This document shows positions 9,058 through 18,537 of a stretch of DNA of 64,000 bases, one piece after another. The DNA lies in NCBI GenBank assembly GCA_016934395.1, contig JAFGSZ010000080.1, positions 53,967 through 117,966 of the forward strand. The letters are read 5' to 3'. The first letter of the stretch is position 1. Each line of letters opens with the position of its first letter. A model generated the notes under the pieces. The model was not told where the DNA came from. It saw only the letters and a program-made list of their open reading frames with translations, and searched no databases. Origin of the DNA: Bacteroidales bacterium. Its GTDB lineage: Bacteria > Bacteroidota > Bacteroidia > Bacteroidales > UBA10428. The translations under genes were made by a program, and so were the position numbers.

Positions 9058-9525
9058 TTATTTAAGTTTACTGATTAATCGATCGAGGCCTACTATTTTC
9101 CCTGTAGGAAAAACAAATAATACCAGAAGCGAGAAAATTTCGATCAAGGTTTTATTCACAATAAGATAGCTGCCTTCTTGGGGTAACATATATTCCAATG
9201 ATGGTGATGCCGGATGCGATAAATAATATAAACTTAAAAGCAGAATACCACATAATGTGGAAAACCGTGTGAATGCTCCCAATATGAGCCCAAGGCCAAT
9301 AAGTGTTAAGCCCCAGATATTAATAAAATCGATAGTCTGAAGTATTGTTGAATTATAAGTTAATGAAATAAAAAAATTAGCAAAAAGCCCCTTTGAATCC
9401 AGAAGATAGCCCAGTGAACTCCAGCCGGGGTTCATTATTTTGACAATTCCTTCATACAAAAAATGCCATCCGATTAATATCCTTAAGGTTGTCAGAAAAA
9501 AAACCTGTGAATTTCTAAGGTTCAT
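9058..9525 (-). CDS. DoxX family small integral membrane protein
   Basis: The 155-residue protein has about four hydrophobic helices and DoxX-family features: the N-terminal TTLRILIGWHFLYEGIVKI segment, a GLTLIGLGLILGAFTRFS helix and a terminal PTGKIVGLDRLI motif. DoxX proteins are named from a thiosulfate:quinone oxidoreductase subunit, but most bacterial copies act in poorly defined redox-linked membrane roles. It is the first gene of the minus-strand run DoxX-GFO-GFO-DUF1080, so it may move electrons from the exported dehydrogenases to the quinone pool; that is inference. A near-consensus TATACTTTG with one extra spacer base lies at 9604-9612 on the minus strand. Confidence 0.82.
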   Translation of the reverse strand: MNLRNSQVFFLTTLRILIGWHFLYEGIVKIMNPGWSSLGYLLDSKGLFANFFISLTYNSTILQTIDFINIWGLTLIGLGLILGAFTRFSTLCGILLLSLYYLSHPASPSLEYMLPQEGSYLIVNKTLIEIFSLLVLFVFPTGKIVGLDRLISKLK

Positions 9526-9920
9526 TGATTGAATGGTATTATATAAATATTAATGGTGTAACAATTATAATAAAATTCATACAATAAAAAAATGTTAAAG
9601 TCCCAAAGTATATAATTTTAGTAGCATATAATAATTAATACATAAGATTATTACCATTTGGATAATAATCAAATTAAATTTTCATGAATGTGAACTTTTG
9701 AAATATTAAGAATATTTCAACACATTTTAAAAAGTAAAAAATTTATGTTTGAAAATTGTAAATCAGTATAAAAATTACCTGAACTAAAAGGAAAATCATA
9801 AACAATATTTAATTCATCTTGTTAAGAATAATTTATGGTGTTTACAGATTCCAGATTGATTTCATTATATTTGTAAGACAGATTAGTTTTCTCGAATTGA
9901 ATTCGATTACATAATAATTA
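9526..9920. other. Intergenic region between divergent DoxX and DUF151 genes
   Basis: This 395-bp very AT-rich stretch holds the promoters for both divergent genes. A plus-strand TATATTTG at 9866-9873 is a clean -7 match; on the minus side only a variant is seen near 9604-9612. No open frame, stable hairpin or repeat was recognised. Confidence 0.6.
9866..9873 (+). promoter_or_regulatory. Bacteroidota-type -7 element for the DUF151 gene
   Basis: TATATTTG fully matches TAnnTTTG. The implied start of transcription near 9880 leaves a leader of about 40 nt before the ATG at 9921. A convincing -33 TTTG box at 19-23 bp was not found (GTTT near 9839-9842 is the nearest). Confidence 0.5.
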
Positions 9921-10535
9921 ATGAGTAAAATAAAACTAAACGTATTAGGAATTTCATATTCTCAAACCCAAACAGGTGCATATGCATTGGTACTTGCCGA
10001 AGAAAACGGGAAACGCAGAATTCCTATTATAGTTGGGGGATTTGAAGCTCAGGCTATAGCTATACAACTTGAAGGTTTAAAACCACCCCGGCCATTAACG
10101 CATGATTTGTTTTATAATTTTGCTAAAACATTTGGAGTTGATCTTCTGGAAATTACTATTTATAAACTCGAAGAAGGAGTATTCCATTCAAAATTGATTT
10201 GTTTTGATGGTCAAAGACATATTGAAATTGATTCAAGGACCTCTGATGCCATTGCCCTTGCCTTACGTTTTAAATGTCCGATTTTTACAACAGAAAAAAT
10301 ATTAGAAAAGTCGGGAATAATTCTTGATCTTGAAAAAGATACACATGCATCATCCGACCCTGAAGATGATAAATATTCCAAAAATATTAAGATTGAGGAG
10401 GAACCTAATAGAGAAAACTTCTCTAAAATAACTGTTCAGGAACTAAAAGAAATGCTTGATAATGCTATTAAAAATGAAAATTATGAGCGCGCTTCATTAA
10501 TTCGCGATGAAATGAAACGCAGAAAAACCTTTTAG
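9921..10535 (+). CDS. DUF151 bifunctional nuclease family protein with UVR motif
   Basis: Residues 1-135 form the DUF151/BFN domain, with ISYSQTQTGAYALVLAEENG, RRIPIIVGGFEAQAIAI and the SRTSDAIALALRFKCPIF motif characteristic of the family. After an acidic linker, the C-terminal about 35 residues (TVQELKEMLDNAIKNENYERASLIRDEMKRR) are a UvrB/UvrC-type UVR helical hairpin. Plant BFN proteins have RNase and DNase activity; the bacterial role is unclear. The 204-residue length and the UVR tail are usual for Bacteroidota copies. It appears monocistronic, followed by a 313-bp gap. Confidence 0.88.
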   Translation: MSKIKLNVLGISYSQTQTGAYALVLAEENGKRRIPIIVGGFEAQAIAIQLEGLKPPRPLTHDLFYNFAKTFGVDLLEITIYKLEEGVFHSKLICFDGQRHIEIDSRTSDAIALALRFKCPIFTTEKILEKSGIILDLEKDTHASSDPEDDKYSKNIKIEEEPNRENFSKITVQELKEMLDNAIKNENYERASLIRDEMKRRKTF

Positions 10536-10848
10536 CAAATTGTAAGCATTATTTTTGGTACGTTCCTTTTTTCATATCATTAACTATCTATTGGTTCTTT
10601 GCGGAAGAACTGATATGCAATAATTAAGTAAATCTGTAAGTATAAATTTATTGTAAATTGACATGGTCATAAATTCAATTATAAAAAACATTAACAGATA
10701 AATAATCCCATCAGATTAAATTAAGCTTTCCTCTATAATGGTATTTAAAGTTCAGCACAATTGCCGATTAATTATAAATAAATATTTAAATTTTAATTAA
10801 TTTGTACAATGTTGAATATATCTTTGTTTATAATAAACCCGGTTATTA
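10536..10848. other. Intergenic region upstream of the hybrid kinase
   Basis: A 313-bp AT-rich region without an open frame. Its only recognisable element is the -7 box at 10819-10826. No terminator hairpin for the preceding DUF151 gene was found. Confidence 0.55.
10819..10826 (+). promoter_or_regulatory. Bacteroidota-type promoter -7 box of the hybrid kinase gene
   Basis: TATCTTTG matches TAnnTTTG exactly. A TTTG at 10801-10804 could be the -33 box but with a short 14-bp spacer. Transcription would begin around 10833, leaving about 16 nt before the ATG at 10849. Confidence 0.5.
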
Positions 10849-13800
10849 ATGTTTATCAATAAAAAAACTAAAGAACATAATAATATTGGTGAACTGGATA
10901 TTGAAAATTATCAGTTATTGTTTCAGTATGCCCCTTTGGGTGTATTTAAAGCTACAGCAAAAGGAAGATATATTGAAGTAAACCCTACATTGGTTAAACT
11001 TCTTGGATATACTAATTCCGAAGAGCTAATAAACTCAATAGAAGATATTGGTAACCAGATTTATTCAGACCCGGAATTAAGAAAAAAAATTATCCGTGAT
11101 CTTCACAAGGAAAAAAAGATTGTTCAGATAGAAACCAACTTTCGGAAAAAAAGTGGTGAAAAATTTCCGGTAAACCTAACACTGTGCTGCCTGCATAAGA
11201 CATCTGGGAATGATGATGAATATATTCTTGGCATGGTAGATGATATTACCGATAAAAAAGCCTACCTCGAAAAAGTATTATGGGAGAGAAATTATCTGCG
11301 ATCATTAATTGACCATATACCAGATTACATTTATTTTAAAAACCACACAGGTAAACTTACAGTTGCTAACAAAGCTTTTGCCAAACTGCTAAATATTAAT
11401 GATCCAAAAGAACTGGAAAGAGCAATAGACAATGATTTTTTATCAAATGAACTGGTTGTTAATTTTTTTAAAGACGATACAAGAATATTAAAAACCGGAA
11501 TCCCGGTATTAAATGATGAGCGTGCAGGATACGATGATTATAATGGCAAATTGCTTTATACTCTTTTTTCAAAAATTCCTGCAAAAAATCAAGATGGCAA
11601 GGTAATCGGATTAATTGGAATTGGCAGAAATATTACCGAACTTAAATTTGCCGAACAACAAATAAGCGAAAGCCAGGCTAATCTGACAGCATTAATAGAA
11701 AGTACAAAAAATTCAATCTGGGCTATCGATAAAAATTACAGGCTTACAACATTTAACTCATATTTTAAAAAATTTATTCATTTATTCTATGATAAAGAAT
11801 TGCATATTGGGGATGATATCAGAAAAATCATTCCAAGATCTCAGAAGGATAGCTGGATAAAAATCTTTAAACAAGCATTTGATGGAGCACAATGGGTTCA
11901 GGAAGATTGTATAACCAAAGACGGGGTTAATATCTTTTTTGAAATTTCAATTAATCCAATTCGTAATAATAAAAATGAAGTCACCGGGGTTACTGTATTT
12001 TCGAATAACATTACTGAAAGGAAAATTGCAGAAGAGGCCCTGAAAGAGAGTGAAGAAAGATTCCGGCAACTTGCGGAAAATTCAAATGATGTATTTATTC
12101 TTTCGAACAAATATAACATCCTGTATGTAAATCCGGCTTTTGAGAAGGTTTTTGGACGAAGTACAGAATCTGCCTACAGAAATTATAATATTCTTATAGA
12201 TAGTTTTCATCCTTCTGATAAAAAACAATTTACCAAATTTTTTGCAAAGAATACACTGGCCAAAAGCAGTGACACCGGCCAGCAACTTAAAATAATCCGG
12301 CCCGATGACGAGGAAAGAAAAGTATGGATCAGAAATTTTCCGATATATAACGATAAAGGAAAAATATACAGGTATGTATTTGTAATAACCGATATTACAG
12401 AACAAAAAGAACTGGAATCGATTATTGTAAATACAAAAACACAACAACAAGCTATACTGGATAATATTCCTTACCTGGCATGGCTTAAAGATAAGGATGG
12501 AAAATATATTTCGGCAAATGAACCCTTTGCCAATAATTTTAATTTGAGCGTTTCGGAGCTGGTAGGTAAAACTGACTATGATATTTGCAATAAAGAGCTG
12601 GCAAATAAATACATTCAGAATGATGAGGAAGTTAAAAACAGCGGAACCCGTCAATTTGTTGAAGAAGTCAGGCAAACGCCTGAAGGTTCGGTATGGCTGG
12701 AAACCTTTAAGACTCCAATCTTCGATTCGTACGGTAATATTATAGGAATCACCGGAATATCGAGAGACATTACCGACCGTAAGCGAATGGAAGAAGTTAT
12801 TGTAAAAAATGAAGAACATTTTAAAGCGCTTTTACAAAACTCATCAGACGCCATTACCATATTAAATGCAAAAGGGGAAATAACTTTTGAAAGTTCTGAA
12901 AAAAATAAAATTTCCGATTTTTTAATAGATGAACTGCTGGGGACAACCATTTTTGATATCGTTCACCCGGATGATAAGGAGAATTTTGAGGAGTTTTTTG
13001 CACAATTGCTAAATATTCCGGGAAAGGAATTTAAAAAAGAATACCGGAGCCTTCATAAAAATAAAAAATGGATATACGTAGAAAGCATATTCTCAAATCA
13101 GCTGGAAAATCCTTCCATAAATGGTATTCTTGTTAATTCAAGGGATATTTCAGACCGGAAAATGGCTGAATTGAAAGAACGGGTATACCAGGATAATCTT
13201 GTTTTTTTAAGTAACTCGGCACTTGATTTATTAGGCCTTTCTGATCTTGAACACATTTATAAATACATTACTGAAAAATTATATAATTTTCTTGAGAATG
13301 CGGTAATTATTTTTTCATCCTACCAGGAAATGAAAGACTGTTTTATTATAGAAAACATTTCCGGAATTGATCCTTACACAGATCAGTTTGAAAGGATTAT
13401 CGGAAGAGACCCTATTGGCTTAAATCTGCCAAGGGATCTAAGCATTTCAAATTTTGATACAGCAGGATCTGTTATTACTATTCAGGATGAAAACTTAAAC
13501 TGGAATTACACAGAGATAAATTCCAAAATGTTCGAAGAAATTAATACTATTTTAAAAATTCATAAAATTTATAATATTTCACTTGCACACCAGAACAAAC
13601 TGCTGGGGAATATCACCATTATTACATTAAACAAAAGTATTATTAAATTCAAACATATAATTGAAACTTTTGTACACCAGGTATCTGTAACCCTTCACCG
13701 AAGCTTGCTTGAGGCAGAATTAAAAAGGGCAAAAAATAAAGCCGAAGAATCAGACAAACTAAAAACGGCTTTTCTGGCCAATATGAGTCATGAGATTCGA

Positions 13801-14880
13801 ACTCCAATGAACGGTATATTAGGATTTGCAGAAATGCTGAATGATGATTCATTAAGCCTTGGCAACAGGAAAAAATATCTTGAGATCATCAACAACAATG
13901 GCAAGATGCTGGTAAATTTAATTGATGATATTATTGATTTTGCAAAGATCGAAGCCAAACAAATAAAAGTAGCAAAGCAGGATTTCTCCTTAAATACATT
14001 ATTAGCACAAGTACACGCATCGTTTTTATCGGAAACATTAAAGAAAGAGAAAAAACATGTTAAATTACGGATGCGGAAAGCATTTACAAATGAGAGTTGT
14101 TTTATACGAACAGATCCCAACCGGTTAAGACAGGTTCTGGTAAATCTTATCGGAAACTCATTTAAATTTACTTCTGAAGGCTATATTGAATTCGGATACG
14201 AACTGCGCGCTGATAATATGCTCGAATTTTATGTGGAAGATACAGGTATTGGTATTGCTCAGGATAAATTGGATATAATCTTTGAACGGTTTATGCAGGC
14301 AGACAGCTCAAGGACCAGAAAATATGGCGGTTCCGGTCTGGGCCTGGCCATTTCTAAGGGATTTATTGAATTGTTGGGAGGATCTATGTGGGTGGAATCT
14401 GAATACGGAAAAGGATCAAAATTTTATTTTACACTTCCTTATGTTCCCACAAGAAAAGTACAAACCGAGGAAGAAGGAGAAAAAAAATTAAAAGACCAGT
14501 ATATCTGGAAAGATAAGACATTTCTTGTGGCCGAAGATGATACGTTCAGTTATAAATTCCTGGAGGGATTTTTAAAACAAACCCAGGCCACGGTAATGCA
14601 CGCCGAAGATGGTAACAAAGCAGTTAAACTATGTAAAGAAAATCCACATATTGACCTCGTATTAATGGATATCCAGATGCCTGAACTCAATGGAATTGAA
14701 GCTACCTCTATAATTAAAGAATTTAATAAAAACCTGCCTATAATTGCACAAACAGCTAATGCTATTCCTGAAGAAAAAGAACGATGTATAGATGCCGGCT
14801 GTGACGATTTTATTACCAAACCGGTAAATGTTGTCGAATTGTATGCTAAAATTGAAAAATTATTAATCGGTAATCATTAA
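10849..14880 (+). CDS. Multi-PAS hybrid sensor histidine kinase
   Basis: This 1343-residue protein has no membrane helix and looks cytosolic. About six PAS domains run from residue 22 to 765, each ending in a PAC-type D-I-T-(E/D)-(R/K) motif. A GAF-like region (about 775-955) is followed by HisKA with phospho-acceptor His981 in MSHEIRTPMNG, a HATPase domain with NLIGNSFKFT (N box), EDTGIGI (G1) and GGSGLGLAISKG (G2), and a C-terminal receiver domain with the acidic pair in VAEDD and phospho-acceptor Asp1274 in LVLMDIQMPELNG. It therefore transfers phosphate from His to its own Asp and needs an HPt or regulator partner elsewhere. PAS ligands such as haem or flavin cannot be read from sequence. 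The following glycosyltransferase is 24 bp downstream of the stop. Confidence 0.95.
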   Translation: MFINKKTKEHNNIGELDIENYQLLFQYAPLGVFKATAKGRYIEVNPTLVKLLGYTNSEELINSIEDIGNQIYSDPELRKKIIRDLHKEKKIVQIETNFRKKSGEKFPVNLTLCCLHKTSGNDDEYILGMVDDITDKKAYLEKVLWERNYLRSLIDHIPDYIYFKNHTGKLTVANKAFAKLLNINDPKELERAIDNDFLSNELVVNFFKDDTRILKTGIPVLNDERAGYDDYNGKLLYTLFSKIPAKNQDGKVIGLIGIGRNITELKFAEQQISESQANLTALIESTKNSIWAIDKNYRLTTFNSYFKKFIHLFYDKELHIGDDIRKIIPRSQKDSWIKIFKQAFDGAQWVQEDCITKDGVNIFFEISINPIRNNKNEVTGVTVFSNNITERKIAEEALKESEERFRQLAENSNDVFILSNKYNILYVNPAFEKVFGRSTESAYRNYNILIDSFHPSDKKQFTKFFAKNTLAKSSDTGQQLKIIRPDDEERKVWIRNFPIYNDKGKIYRYVFVITDITEQKELESIIVNTKTQQQAILDNIPYLAWLKDKDGKYISANEPFANNFNLSVSELVGKTDYDICNKELANKYIQNDEEVKNSGTRQFVEEVRQTPEGSVWLETFKTPIFDSYGNIIGITGISRDITDRKRMEEVIVKNEEHFKALLQNSSDAITILNAKGEITFESSEKNKISDFLIDELLGTTIFDIVHPDDKENFEEFFAQLLNIPGKEFKKEYRSLHKNKKWIYVESIFSNQLENPSINGILVNSRDISDRKMAELKERVYQDNLVFLSNSALDLLGLSDLEHIYKYITEKLYNFLENAVIIFSSYQEMKDCFIIENISGIDPYTDQFERIIGRDPIGLNLPRDLSISNFDTAGSVITIQDENLNWNYTEINSKMFEEINTILKIHKIYNISLAHQNKLLGNITIITLNKSIIKFKHIIETFVHQVSVTLHRSLLEAELKRAKNKAEESDKLKTAFLANMSHEIRTPMNGILGFAEMLNDDSLSLGNRKKYLEIINNNGKMLVNLIDDIIDFAKIEAKQIKVAKQDFSLNTLLAQVHASFLSETLKKEKKHVKLRMRKAFTNESCFIRTDPNRLRQVLVNLIGNSFKFTSEGYIEFGYELRADNMLEFYVEDTGIGIAQDKLDIIFERFMQADSSRTRKYGGSGLGLAISKGFIELLGGSMWVESEYGKGSKFYFTLPYVPTRKVQTEEEGEKKLKDQYIWKDKTFLVAEDDTFSYKFLEGFLKQTQATVMHAEDGNKAVKLCKENPHIDLVLMDIQMPELNGIEATSIIKEFNKNLPIIAQTANAIPEEKERCIDAGCDDFITKPVNVVELYAKIEKLLIGNH

Positions 14881-14904
14881 ATACTCTATTTGCTGAATTT
14901 GCAC

Positions 14905-16023
14905 ATGATCTTTATTGTTGCGGTATCCGTATTTTTTGCTGTTTTTTATTCAATACTTATTTTAGCATATACCACCGGATGGCATAAAACTCAGGAGTAT
15001 ATTTTTAAAGCACATGCTAAGCCCGTTTTAATTTCTGTTATTATTCCTGCACGAAATGAGGAGAATAATATAGTTTATATATTAAACGACCTGTTTTCTC
15101 AGAAATATCCCAAAGAACTTTACGAAGTAATCGTTATTGATGATCATTCTAATGACAGTACTTTTGAACGGATTAAAAACTTTGGCAACAAAAAAACCAA
15201 TATTAAAATATTTAGGTTGCCCGATAAGCTCAATGGTAAAAAGCATGCACTTAACTATGGAATTAATAAGTCATCCGGTGAATTAATTTTGGTTACTGAT
15301 GCTGACTGCAGACTTACAAATTTATGGATCGCAACAATAGCTTCATTTTATCAACACAAAAATAATCCGGATATGATAATTGGCTTGGTGAATATGCAAT
15401 CCGGCAGAGGAATTTTATCAAATATACAGGAGGCAGATCTTGCGAGTCTGGCGGGTGTTGCTGCCGGATCTGCTGCAATTAATAAACCGGTTTTATGCAA
15501 CGGGGCAAATCTTGCTTTTAAAAAGTCTTCCTTTGAAACCCTTTCCGACCCTTTTGAAAAACGTTCTGTTTCGGGAGATGATGTATTTTTATTACAACAA
15601 TTTAAAAAGAATAAATACAGGATAATGGTGATTAAAAATCGCATGACCACAGTTACTACATTACCAGTAAAATACTGGAAAGACTTTTTAAGCCAGCGCC
15701 TGAGATGGGCATCCAAAAGCAAGTATTATTCCGATCGTGAAATTATACTTACCGGCTTTACGGTAGTTATCTTTAATTATCTGCTAATTGTGTTGTTTAT
15801 ACTGCAATTTTTCGCGAATTGCCTTCAACTGTTTTTAATCCTGTTTACTTTAAAATTAATAGTGGATTCGTTTTTGGTTATTCCCGTTTTGAAATATTTC
15901 GGAAAATCAAATAAAATCGTATGGTTTTTCCTTTTTGAACTGGTGTATCCGGTATATTCTGCAGTTTTTTCTCTTTGGGGAATTTATATAAAATCTTCCT
16001 GGAAAGGCAGGTCTAATTTTTAA
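14905..16023 (+). CDS. Family 2 glycosyltransferase, membrane-bound
   Basis: The ATG at 14905 is preferred over the in-frame TTG at 14890 because it starts directly at the first membrane helix. The GT-A domain shows SVIIPARNEENN, VIDDHSND, the DxD-type VTDADCRL, an acidic SGDDVFLL and the SQRLRWASK (QxxRW) acceptor/processivity motif. Two or three C-terminal hydrophobic helices follow. The pattern matches processive or polyprenol-linked membrane GT2 enzymes that use nucleotide sugars facing the cytosol. It follows the hybrid kinase closely and may be co-transcribed. Product polysaccharide or glycolipid cannot be told. Confidence 0.88.
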   Translation: MIFIVAVSVFFAVFYSILILAYTTGWHKTQEYIFKAHAKPVLISVIIPARNEENNIVYILNDLFSQKYPKELYEVIVIDDHSNDSTFERIKNFGNKKTNIKIFRLPDKLNGKKHALNYGINKSSGELILVTDADCRLTNLWIATIASFYQHKNNPDMIIGLVNMQSGRGILSNIQEADLASLAGVAAGSAAINKPVLCNGANLAFKKSSFETLSDPFEKRSVSGDDVFLLQQFKKNKYRIMVIKNRMTTVTTLPVKYWKDFLSQRLRWASKSKYYSDREIILTGFTVVIFNYLLIVLFILQFFANCLQLFLILFTLKLIVDSFLVIPVLKYFGKSNKIVWFFLFELVYPVYSAVFSLWGIYIKSSWKGRSNF

Positions 16024-16042
16024 TATCGGGAAACAATTTGTT

Positions 16043-18235
16043 TTAATTTCCCATTTCAGATATAAATTTAATACGCATTAGGCGTATGTCTTCTTCGGTA
16101 TATTCATCTTCGCCCAGTTCTTCGAGTGCGGCTTCCACAGATTCTGTCTCAGCTTCCTCCCTGAAATAGTCGAATATTTCCTGCTGATGATCTTCATCAA
16201 TTACCTGGTTAATATAATAGTCTATATTCAATTTGGTGCCAGAGTTTACGATAGCTTCAACCTCATCCAGCAATTCTGACATGCCGAGGTTTTTAGCATC
16301 GGCAATATCGTTAAGTCCTATTTTTCTGTCGATACTCTGAATAATATAAACTTTCATACCAGACTTGTTTACCACCGACTTAACCACCATATCCTGAGGT
16401 CTGATAATTTCCTTTTCCTCAACATATTTTTTTATTAACTCCACAAACTCTTTTCCGTATCTATTGGCTTTACCGGCGCCAACACCAGAAATATTTTGAA
16501 GTTCTTCAATATTAACAGGATACTGAATAGCCATATCATCCAGCGATGGATCCTGAAAAATAATAAACGGGGGAAGGTTTTTTTCCTTTGATATTTTTTT
16601 ACGGAGATCTTTCAAAATACTTAAGAGTTCCTCATCAGCGGCTCCAGATCTCATGGATGGAGTCATTGCTTCATCTTCATCGTCTGTACCTGAATAATCA
16701 TGATCCTCAACAAGCATAAAGGAATGGGGATTTTGCAAAAATTTCCTGCCCTTACTTTCGAGTTGTAACAAGCCGTAATTTTCAATATCTTTTTTAATAA
16801 ATCGTGCAATTAATGCCTGTCGCAATACCGCACCCCAGAATTTTATATCTTTTTCTTTCCCCTGTCCAAATAACTCAAGATGATGGTGTTTGTAAGATTT
16901 TATCATGGGACTTTTCACTCCGGCAAGGATATTTGCAATGTGATCGGCTTTAAATTTTTCGTTAACAGCCAATATGGTTTCCAGTGCTTTGATAACGTAT
17001 TCTTTTCCTTCGAACAGATTTTTGGGATGCAGGCAATTATCACAATTATTGCAATTTTCTTTCATTTCTTCACCAAAATAACTAAGCAGTTGTTTGGGAC
17101 GACAAACTGAAGATTCGGCATAAGATACGGTTTCCAGCAGCAATTGTTTTCCAATTTCCTGTTCGGCAATCGGTTTGCCCTGCATAAACTTTTCAAGCTT
17201 TTGGATATCCTTATAACTGTAAAAAGCAATACATCGTCCTTCACCGCCATCGCGCCCGGCACGTCCGGTTTCCTGGTAATATCCTTCAAGGCTTTTGGGA
17301 ATATCATGATGAATAACAAAGCGTACATCCGGTTTATCAATACCCATACCAAATGCAATGGTAGCTACAATTACATCAGCATCTTCCATAAGGAATTTGT
17401 CCTGATTAATTGTCCGGGTGGAAGAATCCATGCCTGCATGATAGGGTAAAGCCTTTATACCGTTTACTTTCAGGGTTTCAGCAAGTTCTTCAACTTTTTT
17501 TCGGCTTAAGCAATAAATTATTCCCGATTTGCCGTGATTACTTTTGATATATTTAATAATTTCTTTGGAAACGTTTTTCTTTGGCCGTAATTCATAATAG
17601 AGGTTATGTCTTCGGAATGAGGATTTAAAAACATTTGCCTCCAACATGCTCAGATTTTTTTGTATATCGTGCTGTACCTTAGGAGTTGCAGTTGCCGTTA
17701 AGGCAATTAGAGGAGCTTCGCCAATCTGATTGATTATAGGTCGAATCCGACGGTATTCAGGTCTGAAATCGTGACCCCACTCAGATATACAATGTGCTTC
17801 ATCTATAGCATAAAAGGATATTTTAACTTGTTTAAGAAAATTAATATTTTCTTCTTTGGTAAGCGATTCCGGGGCTACATAGAGAAGCTTTGTATTTCCT
17901 TTAAGTACATCGTTTTTAACCTGGGTAATAGCAGATTTGGTTAATGAAGAATTTAAAAAATGGGCAACACCATCTTCTTCACTAAAGCTTCGCATGGCAT
18001 CCACCTGATTTTTCATAAGGGCAATCAGCGGGGAAATAACAATGCCCGTTCCTTCCATAAGTATCGAAGGTAACTGGTAACATAAAGATTTTCCTCCACC
18101 GGTGGGCATTAAAACAAAAGTGTCCTTTCCAGCAAGAACATTTCTAATTATTAATTCCTGATTTCCTTTAAAGGAAGTAAACCCAAAATATTTTTTTAAT
18201 ACTTCTGTCAAAGAAATATCTGCACCAACACTCAT
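16043..18235 (-). CDS. recQ: ATP-dependent DNA helicase RecQ
   Basis: The 730-residue SF2 helicase has Walker A PTGGGKS (residues 44-50), the DEAH box in IDEAHCISEWGHDF, the LTATATPKV motif III and the QETGRAGRDGG motif VI. The RecQ zinc-binding site is visible as CRPKQLLSYFGEE followed by CNNCDNC. The RQC winged helix comes next, then an HRDC domain (FIIFQDPSLDDMAIQYP to GVGAGKANRYGKEF), and an acidic C-terminal extension that makes it longer than the roughly 610-residue E. coli protein. It unwinds DNA 3' to 5' in recombination repair and fork rescue. It is convergent with the glycosyltransferase gene and transcribed alone. Confidence 0.97.
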   Translation of the reverse strand: MSVGADISLTEVLKKYFGFTSFKGNQELIIRNVLAGKDTFVLMPTGGGKSLCYQLPSILMEGTGIVISPLIALMKNQVDAMRSFSEEDGVAHFLNSSLTKSAITQVKNDVLKGNTKLLYVAPESLTKEENINFLKQVKISFYAIDEAHCISEWGHDFRPEYRRIRPIINQIGEAPLIALTATATPKVQHDIQKNLSMLEANVFKSSFRRHNLYYELRPKKNVSKEIIKYIKSNHGKSGIIYCLSRKKVEELAETLKVNGIKALPYHAGMDSSTRTINQDKFLMEDADVIVATIAFGMGIDKPDVRFVIHHDIPKSLEGYYQETGRAGRDGGEGRCIAFYSYKDIQKLEKFMQGKPIAEQEIGKQLLLETVSYAESSVCRPKQLLSYFGEEMKENCNNCDNCLHPKNLFEGKEYVIKALETILAVNEKFKADHIANILAGVKSPMIKSYKHHHLELFGQGKEKDIKFWGAVLRQALIARFIKKDIENYGLLQLESKGRKFLQNPHSFMLVEDHDYSGTDDEDEAMTPSMRSGAADEELLSILKDLRKKISKEKNLPPFIIFQDPSLDDMAIQYPVNIEELQNISGVGAGKANRYGKEFVELIKKYVEEKEIIRPQDMVVKSVVNKSGMKVYIIQSIDRKIGLNDIADAKNLGMSELLDEVEAIVNSGTKLNIDYYINQVIDEDHQQEIFDYFREEAETESVEAALEELGEDEYTEEDIRLMRIKFISEMGN

Positions 18236-18314
18236 ATCCTCCTGTATTTATAAAGTATTCTTTTCGTGACAAGCAGCAGTGAGATTGCTTCGAACTACAC
18301 AATTAATTAATAAA

Positions 18315-18341
18315 CAAAACTATATACGATTGATATATCAA
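18315..18341 (-). promoter_or_regulatory. Probable recQ promoter (Bacteroidota type)
   Basis: On the minus strand TTG (18341-18339) is followed after 16 bp by TAGTTTTG (18322-18315), a match to TTG-N17-23-TAnnTTTG with a slightly short spacer. Transcription would begin near 18309, about 70 nt before the recQ start codon. Confidence 0.35.
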
Positions 18342-18411
18342 AATGTTTTATTGAAAATTTAAAAGTCAACCATTCAATAGTACTCCTGTTAGAATAATTG
18401 AGAAATATCAA

Positions 18412-18419
18412 TACATTTG
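18412..18419 (+). promoter_or_regulatory. -7 element upstream of tatC
   Basis: TACATTTG matches TAnnTTTG. It would give a tatC leader of about 110 nt. No -33 box at normal spacing was found. Confidence 0.35.
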
Positions 18420-18537
18420 TACCCTAAATTAATAACTTTTTTTCAAATATATGTATTTGAAAACGTTAAAATTTGCTGTGAAATATATATTACTGATATA
18501 GATATATAAACTCTTTGTAAATTATAATAGATAAACA

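Larger units (their letters stand above)
18236..18537. other. Intergenic region between divergent recQ and tatC
   Basis: A 302-bp AT-rich region carrying -7 boxes in both directions (minus-strand TAGTTTTG at 18315-18322, plus-strand TACATTTG at 18412-18419). No small open frame, hairpin or repeat stands out. Confidence 0.55.

Noticed and set aside
12082..12819. A 245-codon open frame on the minus strand inside the hybrid kinase gene
   Set aside because: It is antisense to clear PAS domains, has no recognisable domain and arises from AT-rich codon use on the other strand.
16026..16052. GGGAAA/TTTCCC pairing at the end of recQ as a terminator
   Set aside because: It includes the recQ stop region, the stem is short and the loop AT-rich, with no adequate T run on the minus strand.
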